Assembly (NCBI RefSeq): GCF_000024405.1
Contig: NC_013517.1
Span: forward strand, 2,945,989 to 3,009,988
From: Sebaldella termitidis ATCC 33386
GTDB taxonomy: Bacteria > Fusobacteriota > Fusobacteriia > Fusobacteriales > Leptotrichiaceae
Length of the DNA: 64,000 nucleotides
Reading direction: 5' to 3'
In this document: positions 57,497 through 64,000 of the stretch, in pieces
How positions within the stretch are numbered: position 1 is the stretch's first letter
Layout: every line of letters starts with the position of its first letter
Notes under the pieces: generated by a model
Databases searched by the model: none
Seen by the model: the letters and a program-made list of their open reading frames with translations, nothing else
What the model was told of the DNA's origin: nothing
Translations under genes and position numbers: made by a program

Positions 57497-58138
57497 CTAA
57501 TATAATTTTATTGTTCCGTCTATTTCTCCAATAGTTTTATTCCCCTGTACCAGATATATTTTTGTATCTGGTTTTTCTGGTTGTTCCGGCTCTGTTCCTT
57601 CAGAACTATCACCTAAATATTCATGTACGCTCTTAACAATTGCAGCCACATAGTTATCCATCTTATCAAGCCCAGCTTTCAGATCACTATCATTGTCTAT
57701 AAAAAAGCCTTCCGAGATAATGCATGGGGCTTTCGTCCTCTGCAATAATCCCATTCCTCTATTTTGCCATGGAGTTTTAGCCCCTCTGTTTTTTAGTCCT
57801 AAAGCTTCTGAAACATTTTTAGAAACTATAGTAGCTAATTCTTTTCCTTTTGTACTTCCAGGATAATAAATAGCTTCTGTGCCTGTTCCTTTATCATCTT
57901 CTGAATCATTGCAATGAAAAGATATTATGATTTCAGGATTAAAACTGTTTATTTTAGCTATATCTTCTATACTGTTATTCCCTCTATTCTCTAATAAAAT
58001 TTCATACTGTCCTTGCAATTTCTGTACAATTTTAGGTACTAGTTCACTATTATACTTTAGCTCTGTATATCCGTTATTTGGATTTACTGCTCCTGTGTCC
58101 TTTCCACCATGTCCTATTATCAAACATATTTTTTTCAT
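57497..58138 (-). CDS. N-acetylmuramoyl-L-alanine amidase (phage endolysin)
   Basis: The 213-residue enzyme of the amidase_3 family cleaves peptidoglycan stem peptides. Zinc ligands are visible in LIIGHGGKDTGAVNP (His10), the Glu region YTELKYNSELVPKIV and SFHCNDSED, with catalytic Glu in CIISEGFFIDN. A proline- and glutamate-rich linker near residue 180 leads to a short C-terminal beta segment that may bind the wall. There is no signal peptide, as in holin-dependent endolysins. GAGGAGG precedes the ATG. Confidence 0.9.
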   Translation of the reverse strand: MKKICLIIGHGGKDTGAVNPNNGYTELKYNSELVPKIVQKLQGQYEILLENRGNNSIEDIAKINSFNPEIIISFHCNDSEDDKGTGTEAIYYPGSTKGKELATIVSKNVSEALGLKNRGAKTPWQNRGMGLLQRTKAPCIISEGFFIDNDSDLKAGLDKMDNYVAAIVKSVHEYLGDSSEGTEPEQPEKPDTKIYLVQGNKTIGEIDGTIKLY

Positions 58139-58659
58139 TTTTCCTCCTCTCCTGTTAATTCTTCATATCTGGCATATTTTTCATCATAATCAGATGTTAA
58201 TTCTGCTATTTCTTTCTTTAGCCCACCAATAACAAATTTTCTATTCTGTGCTTCAGCTTCTTTCAAAGTTTGCTCTCTTAAAAATCTCTCTTTATCTATC
58301 CCTTCAAGTTCATTATTTAATACTGATATCTCTTTTTCTTTATCATGTATCCATTCATTTTTTTGAGAATTCCAATCGTGAAACTCTGATGGTTTTTCTT
58401 TAATTTTGACTTCGTTCCCTTCGAAATACTCGCCTTCTTGCAGTTCTTCTTGTCCAGCTCCCACTCTTTCAGCTCTTGTCATTTCTCTTATCTCTCCGTT
58501 TTCAATAACTGGATTTATCAATTTAGTAAATGAATAATAATGTTCTTCTAAATAATCAGGATAAAATCTTTTTGGATTTTCAATAAATTCTTCCTCATTT
58601 GTAATGTAAGGTGTTGCGATCAATTCTAAAGCTTTGTTGTAGATATATACGTTTTTCAT
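58135..58659 (-). CDS. Phage tail-fibre-associated protein with coiled coil
   Basis: The 174-residue protein starts with a short structured part (KNVYIYNKALELIATPYIT), has a central EYFEGNEVKIKEKPSEFHDWN segment resembling tail-fibre assembly proteins, and ends in a charged coiled coil (about 105-174). It overlaps the amidase start by four bases and follows the tail-fibre gene by 16 bp, so a chaperone or fibre-tip role is likely. The family assignment is uncertain. Confidence 0.6.
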   Translation of the reverse strand: MKNVYIYNKALELIATPYITNEEEFIENPKRFYPDYLEEHYYSFTKLINPVIENGEIREMTRAERVGAGQEELQEGEYFEGNEVKIKEKPSEFHDWNSQKNEWIHDKEKEISVLNNELEGIDKERFLREQTLKEAEAQNRKFVIGGLKKEIAELTSDYDEKYARYEELTGEEEK

Positions 58660-58675
58660 TTTTCCTCCTTCTATA

Positions 58676-59725
58676 TCATAAAAAATATGTTATTGATCCA
58701 TATTTCGGCTGGCTTAATGTCCCACTACCTATAAAAATAGCTTGTCCGTTTGGTTTGATTATGACCGGAACTGTTTGTGTCTCACCAACACCGGGTACTA
58801 AAGCAAGATGTATGTTATGCTTTGGTCTCCATCCTACTGGAAGAACAAACAACACCTGTCCTGTTGTTCTTCCGTCAAAAGCGGTTCCGGAATCTATGCT
58901 TAAAATTGCAATATCTCCTTTTTTCTCAAGATAAAGTTCAGTCACTCCCGGTAAACTCATGCTCTCAATTACAGTCGTTTTTAAATCATCTATTTCATTT
59001 AATAAATTAAAGTTTGAAAAAGCTTTATACTTTGATAAATCAGCATAGTTTAATGTATTTGTCTCTGTACATAAATATAAATACATTGTAGTCTGATCAT
59101 AATATGCTTTTCCTTCTTCTTTTGTTGTCTCTATCTGTATTTCTCCGCCATACTCTACTCCAAGAATTTGAGCTAATCTATGACCTTCTAATGCCATCAT
59201 TTCTTCTGTTCCATATTGTGTTATGCCTGATGTTTTATTTGTTGCTGGCAATAATGAGCTGTCAATCGTAAATGATGTGCCATTATATATAAAATACAAA
59301 ATTTTTCCTTTTTGGATATCATTAATTTCAAAATCAGAATAAGTTAAATCATTTAGAATTTTCTTTGCATTATAGATTTCATCATTTATTGATAATTTTA
59401 TGAACGATTTATTATTTGTCTCTGGCACCAATATACCAATTTTCATCTCATTAAATATTGATTTATTTGTGAAATTATCAATACTTATTTTATATGTATT
59501 GGCACCGCCAGAATCTTCAAAACTAGCAGTTAAATCCAAATAAACTCCCAATTTATGTGCATTATTTACATGTTCTGCTAAAATACCATCACCAGTTTGT
59601 GTAACTGCTCCAGGTTCTTCCGTCATTCTTACAATACCCTCAGCCCTTCCGGGAGCCTGCACTTGTTTAAAATCATTAGGAAATTCTACAATTCTATCTT
59701 CTAATTCTGTATATATTATTGACAT
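58676..59725 (-). CDS. Phage tail fibre protein
   Basis: The 349-residue protein begins with SIIYTELEDRIVEFPNDFKQVQAPGRAEGIVRMTEEPG, of a kind found at the N-terminus of myovirus fibres. The middle is beta-rich with repeated turns (NTYKISIDNFTNKSIFNEMK). It ends with a compact domain (VLFVLPVGWRPKHNIHLALVP, IKPNGQAIFIGSGTL) that resembles fibre-tip jelly-roll domains. It should recognise the host surface. AGGAGGT precedes the ATG. Confidence 0.75.
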   Translation of the reverse strand: MSIIYTELEDRIVEFPNDFKQVQAPGRAEGIVRMTEEPGAVTQTGDGILAEHVNNAHKLGVYLDLTASFEDSGGANTYKISIDNFTNKSIFNEMKIGILVPETNNKSFIKLSINDEIYNAKKILNDLTYSDFEINDIQKGKILYFIYNGTSFTIDSSLLPATNKTSGITQYGTEEMMALEGHRLAQILGVEYGGEIQIETTKEEGKAYYDQTTMYLYLCTETNTLNYADLSKYKAFSNFNLLNEIDDLKTTVIESMSLPGVTELYLEKKGDIAILSIDSGTAFDGRTTGQVLFVLPVGWRPKHNIHLALVPGVGETQTVPVIIKPNGQAIFIGSGTLSQPKYGSITYFL

Positions 59726-59738
59726 ACTACCTCCTATT

Positions 59739-60422
59739 CTATTTTATTTCTTGATTTTCATTATGTAAAACTAAAGCATTATATTGATTAACACCATAAA
59801 AAGGACTTTTCATAAACTTCCTTTTTATTACTACTCCATTATCATTCAAAGTTATTTTTACTGCATTTCTATACCAAAATTCATCATTATAAATTGCTAA
59901 ACCATAACTTTTAGTTTTCAGATAAGCCACATATTCTACCTCATCAATTACAATTCCAGCAGCTTTTATAATTAATAAATATTCTCTCAATAACGAAACA
60001 TCTATTGCATAATCAATAAAAACCCTCATTCTTCCTTCTTTTATATCTAAGTCAGGAGTTAGAGGTGTATAAATATGTATATATTGCTTTGATATGTTAA
60101 AGAATACAGATAAAAAATCTACTAAATTGTCATGAGTTGTTTTTATATAGTTTTTATTCACATAAGCTTTTACAAGTGCAATATACTGAATTTCTGATAA
60201 ATTTGATGGCTTTTCTAATCCAGTGATTTGTTCTAATAATTCTATATGTATTCCTCTCCAATTATCAATTTCAAGCATATTAAATAAATCATTTGTTATA
60301 TTTAAAATTAAATTTTGACCTTCTAAAAAAATATTGTATAAAGCTATATTATTTTTTGCATTTTTATCAATTATATTAGAATGCAAATTCAATAAATCTT
60401 TTGCTTCAAGATTCTTTTTCAT
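59739..60422 (-). CDS. Phage baseplate/tail protein, gpI- or YmfQ-like
   Basis: The 227-residue protein lies right after the baseplate J gene and before the fibre, the position of P2 gpI. Sequence features are a helical N-terminal half (ILNITNDLFNMLEIDNWRGIHIELLEQITGLEKP) and a later VFIDYAIDVSLLREYLLIIKAAGI segment typical of DUF2612/gpI-like tail proteins. It should join the baseplate to the fibres. The ATG overlaps the upstream stop by four bases. Confidence 0.7.
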   Translation of the reverse strand: MKKNLEAKDLLNLHSNIIDKNAKNNIALYNIFLEGQNLILNITNDLFNMLEIDNWRGIHIELLEQITGLEKPSNLSEIQYIALVKAYVNKNYIKTTHDNLVDFLSVFFNISKQYIHIYTPLTPDLDIKEGRMRVFIDYAIDVSLLREYLLIIKAAGIVIDEVEYVAYLKTKSYGLAIYNDEFWYRNAVKITLNDNGVVIKRKFMKSPFYGVNQYNALVLHNENQEIK

Positions 60423-61603
60423 GTTGTCTCCTCTATTATAATATTGTTAATGTCGAGACTTGCAAATTCATCAACATCCAAAATAATGTCATTTTGTACA
60501 TAAACATTTCCGTCTGTTGATATTTCTACATCAACCTCATCAATAAAGCTTATTATTTGTATACGCGATCTTATTTTTTCATAATTCAATTTATAACCAA
60601 AATCATCATTATCTAATTCTTGATTAACTGATTCATAAATCAATAATTTCAATTCATCATCTGTTAACTTCTGCTTGAAGACTATGTTGCTAATTCTTAT
60701 ATATAACAAAATTTCATCTGCTTCTTGAATTTTTATTTGTGAAATTTGTCCATCTTCTGAAGTCACATTAAAAGCTACATTTCCTACTGTTTCAATACCT
60801 GCACTTATTGTTTGAAAAATTATCTCAGCAATTTCTTGATCAATAACTCCACTTGCTATTATTTTTATTTGTGTCGGCTCTAATTCATATACAGAATCAT
60901 ATTCTTCTGTCGCATTTTGATAAACTTCTACTTTTCTTAATTTAGAATTATTTTTCAATGCATTTTTTATACCTGGAAGACTAGGATCTCCAGTTCCGTT
61001 ACCACCGAATATTCTTTCTCTTAATTCCGCATCACTCTCAATACCTTTACCTCCTTCAATGGGAGTAACATTCATTACAGCATTTACATATTCATTATTT
61101 GATATAACTATATTGACATCTCCAATTGAAGCATTATAATCTGTTCCAAAACCAATTGATTGAATTTTAACTACTCCATACCCTGTCAAATCCAACTGTA
61201 CATCTTCTATAGTTGAATAAATATAATTCCCACTTTTAGCAACTTGAAATCCTTTTTTTACTATATAAAAGGCTGTGCCGTCTATTTCTAATTCACCGCT
61301 TGCATAACTTCCCTGACTTCTTTCAATTCCAGCTTCTAAAGCATAATTATCTAAAACAGTTCCGGAAGCTGTTTGTGGAAACATAGAACCATAGATTAAG
61401 AGCAACAATCTACTTATTTCTTCACCTACATATGACCATACTTCAAACATTTCTCCTATTTCTTCAGAACTATCAATTTCAAAATCAGGATCTATATATT
61501 TTTGAGCCGCTAAAGTGTATAAAACTTTATAATCTTCAAAATATGGAACTACTAAACCATCAGCTGTTACTCCATATTTATTTTTAAATTCTTCTATTGT
61601 CAT
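60419..61603 (-). CDS. Phage baseplate wedge protein J (gp47-like)
   Basis: The 394-residue protein matches the baseplate_J family, with SGTVLDNYALEAGIERSQGSYASGELEIDG near residue 80, then PIEGGKGIESDAELRERIFG and a long beta/alpha region ending near VYVQNDIILDVDEFASLDIN. This protein forms the inner wedge of contractile-tail baseplates. The gene overlaps both neighbours by four bases (ATGA type), so translation is coupled. Confidence 0.92.
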   Translation of the reverse strand: MTIEEFKNKYGVTADGLVVPYFEDYKVLYTLAAQKYIDPDFEIDSSEEIGEMFEVWSYVGEEISRLLLLIYGSMFPQTASGTVLDNYALEAGIERSQGSYASGELEIDGTAFYIVKKGFQVAKSGNYIYSTIEDVQLDLTGYGVVKIQSIGFGTDYNASIGDVNIVISNNEYVNAVMNVTPIEGGKGIESDAELRERIFGGNGTGDPSLPGIKNALKNNSKLRKVEVYQNATEEYDSVYELEPTQIKIIASGVIDQEIAEIIFQTISAGIETVGNVAFNVTSEDGQISQIKIQEADEILLYIRISNIVFKQKLTDDELKLLIYESVNQELDNDDFGYKLNYEKIRSRIQIISFIDEVDVEISTDGNVYVQNDIILDVDEFASLDINNIIIEETT

Positions 61604-61962
61604 TCTGTCACCGCATTGAACCTTTCTTTTTCATTATCTGCTGAAAAGTCACACGCAATTTCAAATGTTTTTTTTCTATTTTTATCTAATTCGTTTTCTA
61701 TAACAATTACAGAATTATTTATTACATTCTTATCTTCATAAAGAGTAGAATATATCTCAGATTGCGTATTAATATAAATTTCTTTTTCCCCTAGAGTTCC
61801 AGGCAACCAAGAAATACCTTCCTCTGGCTTTAATGTATAAGTCCCTTTATTTTTTCGGATTCTCGCATGTATTCGTTGTCTTATGCTATCTATTTTCCTT
61901 AACTTTACTATATCATTATTAATTATAACTATTTCGCCATTTATAAATTTATACATACTCAC
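61600..61962 (-). CDS. Phage baseplate wedge protein W (gp25/DUF2634-like)
   Basis: The 120-residue protein occupies the gpW/gp25 position before J. It has TYTLKPEEGISWLPGTLGE near residue 42 and a C-terminal ENELDKNRKKTFEIACDFSAD strand, consistent with the lysozyme-related small wedge fold. It initiates sheath assembly in related phages. It overlaps J by four bases. Confidence 0.75.
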   Translation of the reverse strand: MSMYKFINGEIVIINNDIVKLRKIDSIRQRIHARIRKNKGTYTLKPEEGISWLPGTLGEKEIYINTQSEIYSTLYEDKNVINNSVIVIENELDKNRKKTFEIACDFSADNEKERFNAVTE

Positions 61963-61964
61963 CC

Positions 61965-62585
61965 CTATTCCGGTTTCTGCGTTTTGCTACTTCCTATTGT
62001 AATTCCACCATGTAAATGATTTTTACCGCTTATGCCATCTGAAATATGATCCTCTGCTGTACTACTTCCTTTAATAGTTAAATTTCCTTCATGAGTCCAT
62101 TCTCCGCTTGTTAAAATTTTACCTTCTTCAGTTATCCTTATATATGTTCCAGAAGTATGTAAAATATAAAAATCTTCCGGATATTTATTTTCATCTGCAA
62201 AACCACCTACAACAATTCCATCATTGAAAGAAAACTGCCTGTAATCTTGCGTCGCTGTTGGTTCTTTATGCTTTAAAAATAATATTTCATCAATACTTCT
62301 TTCAGAAAAATCAACTTTCACTACATCTCCTATTGCATAAGGAACATTACACATAAATTTACCAGCTGAAAAAATAGGTTTTATTGGTACATTATCTGTA
62401 TCAGGAGGAAAAACTTGTTCTCCTTGTTGTAATGCCGGTTGTAAGAAAGTGATACTACAGGTCATTTTTACATTATTTACTCTTGTTATTTTTGCAAGTA
62501 ATGTTGTATGTATCTCATCTTTCGCCCCTTGTTTTGTTTTTTCAGATATTTCATTTAAGATAATTACATCATCTCTTGTACTCAC
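61965..62585 (-). CDS. Phage baseplate spike (gpV/Gp138-like)
   Basis: The 206-residue protein has an N-terminal OB-fold-like region (TTLLAKITRVNNVKMTCSIT, then PYAIGDVVKVDFSERSIDEI) and a beta-helical middle (TYIRITEEGKILTSGEWTHEGN). It ends in a KNHLHGGITIGSS segment whose HxH motif matches the iron-binding apex of P2-type membrane-piercing spikes. The start is GTG 62585, after AGGAGG. The gene overlaps the upstream gene by four bases. Confidence 0.85.
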   Translation of the reverse strand: MSTRDDVIILNEISEKTKQGAKDEIHTTLLAKITRVNNVKMTCSITFLQPALQQGEQVFPPDTDNVPIKPIFSAGKFMCNVPYAIGDVVKVDFSERSIDEILFLKHKEPTATQDYRQFSFNDGIVVGGFADENKYPEDFYILHTSGTYIRITEEGKILTSGEWTHEGNLTIKGSSTAEDHISDGISGKNHLHGGITIGSSKTQKPE

Positions 62586-63553
62586 TTTTTGCTTTCCTCC
62601 TTTTTTTTATCTTTCTCTATTTTTTTATTCAGTTGCTCCTGCGCATCATTTCTTACTTCAGTCAGCTCTTCACCTATTTTCCTTGATAATAATGTTACAT
62701 CAACAACTTCTACTTCTATATGGAACTCTCCCGTTTCAAATTCACCAATATAAGTCACTTTATCAACTATCATTTCACCTAAATTTTGAATATTTATCTT
62801 AACATTAGGTTTAATATTTCCATTCATAAAAGTTTTAAATTTATACCCTAAGTCAGTTTCCTCAATCTTATCTATTATTTCAGAGAAATCTATATCAATA
62901 AGATCATTAAGAGAAGATAAAGCAGGTGTAAAATATAATAGATCTTCTTCAATATAAAAAATACTTTGTGAGTTTTTCGCAATATCCTCTAACAATTTCT
63001 TTAAATTTCCTTGTTCTGAATATCCCCGTGGATAAGGCAAATCAACTGTTAATTCTATCTTTCCTATTCCTAATCCTATCAAGTTTGCTATATTTTTTAT
63101 AACTTCACTATAATGAATTCCCTCGGCATATTTTACATTTACTATTGTTTTGTACCATTTATCATTAGCTTGCCCACATATGATTTTATACCCAATATCA
63201 TTCCCTTCAAAAAATGGTTTTATATCTTCAACATACCCTTTGAACAATATATCAAATTGTGTATTTTCATATCCAGCACTTAAAAAAACAACAGGCTTTC
63301 TACTCAAAATATCTATATCTACTTGGTTTTGTTCTCCAGTATCTTCAGTCCCTATCTCTTTAGCTCCAATATTAAAAAGTGTTATTTCTAAAGTATTGCT
63401 ATATCCTGTTCTATCTTTTTCAATATTAAAAGATAAATCAAAGTTTTTTAGATCGTATATAAGTGATCTATCATCCTTTATAAATTCTACTTCCATTAAT
63501 TTCCCAAATGGTTTATCATAATTAAATTTTTTTACATCTACATTAAGACTCAT
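62582..63553 (-). CDS. Phage tail/baseplate hub protein (gpD/XkdQ-like)
   Basis: The 323-residue protein resembles the phage late-control protein D/XkdQ group: FDLSFNIEKDRTGYSNTLEITLFN near residue 37, VFLSAGYENTQFDILFKGYVEDI, then LKKLLEDIAKNSQSIFYIEEDLLYF and a last beta domain. A lysine- and glutamate-rich tail follows. It forms the hub under the spike. It starts inside the end of the previous gene, with GGAGAT upstream. Confidence 0.75.
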   Translation of the reverse strand: MSLNVDVKKFNYDKPFGKLMEVEFIKDDRSLIYDLKNFDLSFNIEKDRTGYSNTLEITLFNIGAKEIGTEDTGEQNQVDIDILSRKPVVFLSAGYENTQFDILFKGYVEDIKPFFEGNDIGYKIICGQANDKWYKTIVNVKYAEGIHYSEVIKNIANLIGLGIGKIELTVDLPYPRGYSEQGNLKKLLEDIAKNSQSIFYIEEDLLYFTPALSSLNDLIDIDFSEIIDKIEETDLGYKFKTFMNGNIKPNVKINIQNLGEMIVDKVTYIGEFETGEFHIEVEVVDVTLLSRKIGEELTEVRNDAQEQLNKKIEKDKKKEESKK

Positions 63554-63962
63554 TTTTTATCTCCATTAAATATAGTTTTATTATCCCGTTTTTGAGATTT
63601 TCAAGTGAAACTTCCTTGGAAATATTTTTATTATTATTCGGGATCGCAAGCATATGTATATTCTCTAAATCTGTAAATCTATACTTTATATTTTCAAAAA
63701 AGTTATAAAATGTAACAACATTTGTAGTTGATATCAAAGTTTTATCCACATCATATATATTTAATATTATTGGAATTTCATTTGTAAATAAATCAAATTT
63801 CGGTTTTATAGCCAAAAGCTTGAATTTAAATCTTATTTTATCCAAAATATTCAATTCTATACTGCTTGTTTTTGCATCAATATTTTTGTAGTCGAATGGA
63901 ATTTCATATACTGTGACATCTTTATTTTTTATAAGATCTATATAATTATTTATAAACAACAT
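63543..63962 (-). CDS. Phage tail protein of unknown function
   Basis: The 139-residue protein is beta-rich (VYEIPFDYKNIDAKTSSIEL, IPIILNIYDVDKTLISTTNVV). Its place directly upstream of the hub gene fits an XkdP-neighbour or tail-tube-initiator protein, but I recognise no motif. The start is set at ATG 63962, which overlaps the previous stop (TGATG); the frame also allows a TTG one codon earlier. Confidence 0.6.
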   Translation of the reverse strand: MLFINNYIDLIKNKDVTVYEIPFDYKNIDAKTSSIELNILDKIRFKFKLLAIKPKFDLFTNEIPIILNIYDVDKTLISTTNVVTFYNFFENIKYRFTDLENIHMLAIPNNNKNISKEVSLENLKNGIIKLYLMEIKNES

Positions 63963-64000
63963 CAATCAAACCACCCCGTTAAATCTTTTAAAAATGTTTT
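63962..64000 (-). CDS. C-terminal end of an upstream phage gene (partial)
   Basis: The minus-strand frame entering from the right edge reads KTFLKDLTGWFD and stops at TGA 63962-63964, overlapping the next ATG. The packing matches the other phage genes. The protein cannot be identified from 12 residues. Confidence 0.45.
   Translation of the reverse strand, partial: KTFLKDLTGWFD

Larger units (their letters stand above)
56519..64000 (-). mobile_element. Contractile-tail prophage, late-gene end (partial)
   Basis: Eleven co-directional, tightly packed genes encode baseplate, tail-fibre and lysis functions in the order of a myovirus late operon: tail protein, baseplate spike, W-like, J-like and I-like proteins, fibre, amidase, holin-like protein. 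The set runs off the right edge. The left end lies near tRNA-Arg (55910-55986). No integrase, terminase or capsid gene is in the window, so a phage-derived tailocin cannot be excluded. Confidence 0.85.

Noticed and set aside
1-64000. CRISPR array
   Set aside because: I found no regularly spaced direct repeats anywhere in the window.

Overview
The window is AT-rich, densely coded DNA from what looks like an anaerobic, outer-membrane-bearing member of the Fusobacteriota, with Leptotrichiaceae and a Sebaldella-like species as the best guess. This is an inference from the combination of very low GC content, strong AGGAGG ribosome binding sites and gene set: an OmpA-type lipoprotein and SppA beside Firmicute-like metabolism (class Ib ribonucleotide reductase, FMN-riboswitch rib operon, BmrCD-like exporter), and fermentative sugar and peptide functions. 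No rRNA or other decisive marker is present.

Layout. 1-1.6 kb: end of a GntR/UTRA regulator and agaS (amino-sugar isomerase). 1.7-6.6 kb: a small membrane protein, NADH oxidase, DusA, an M20 amidohydrolase and a secreted protein. 6.8-10.6 kb: nrdH-nrdI-nrdE-nrdF behind a two-box NrdR operator. 11.2-12.1 kb: ybaB and five tRNAs (Glu, Val, Asp, Thr, Tyr) behind one strong promoter. 12.5-20.6 kb: OmpA lipoprotein, SppA, a lone receiver domain with a HAD phosphatase, and redox proteins. 20.7-24.5 kb: FMN riboswitch-ribH-ribD-ribE-ribBA. 24.6-25.2 kb: a decayed DUF1016 nuclease gene. 25.3-31.2 kb: PepS, GmhA with a LysR regulator, and a TSCPD-proC-acyltransferase-zinc-ribbon operon. 31.3-35.1 kb: a LacI-type regulator controlling an EIIC-like transporter and a TIM-barrel protein, with three matching operators. 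35.4-40.2 kb: a looser accessory stretch of small membrane and secreted proteins and an IS3 remnant. 40.5-46.4 kb: an epimerase-like protein, a ferritin-like/VIT1 iron exporter, and proBA followed without a gap by two related secreted proteins flanking a membrane-tethered EF-Tu domain II. 47-55.1 kb: DedA, cytoplasmic alpha-amylase, a heterodimeric ABC exporter behind an apparent leader-peptide attenuator, and MalQ. 55.3-56 kb: DUF1858 protein, tRNA-Ser, tRNA-Arg. 56.2-64 kb: the lysis and baseplate/tail end of a contractile-tail prophage lying next to tRNA-Arg and running out of the window.

How the parts work together. The rib, nrd and pro sets are biosynthetic units. Amylase and MalQ process intracellular alpha-glucans. 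The most interesting regulatory item is the 5' region of the ABC exporter (53.3-53.57 kb): a consensus promoter, a 29-codon ORF with a strong ribosome binding site, mutually exclusive RNA stems and an intrinsic terminator, all before a BmrC/BmrD-like pair. The most unusual protein set is the EF-Tu-domain-II module downstream of proBA. The riboflavin synthase gene has no ATG, GTG or TTG start and seems to begin at ATT.
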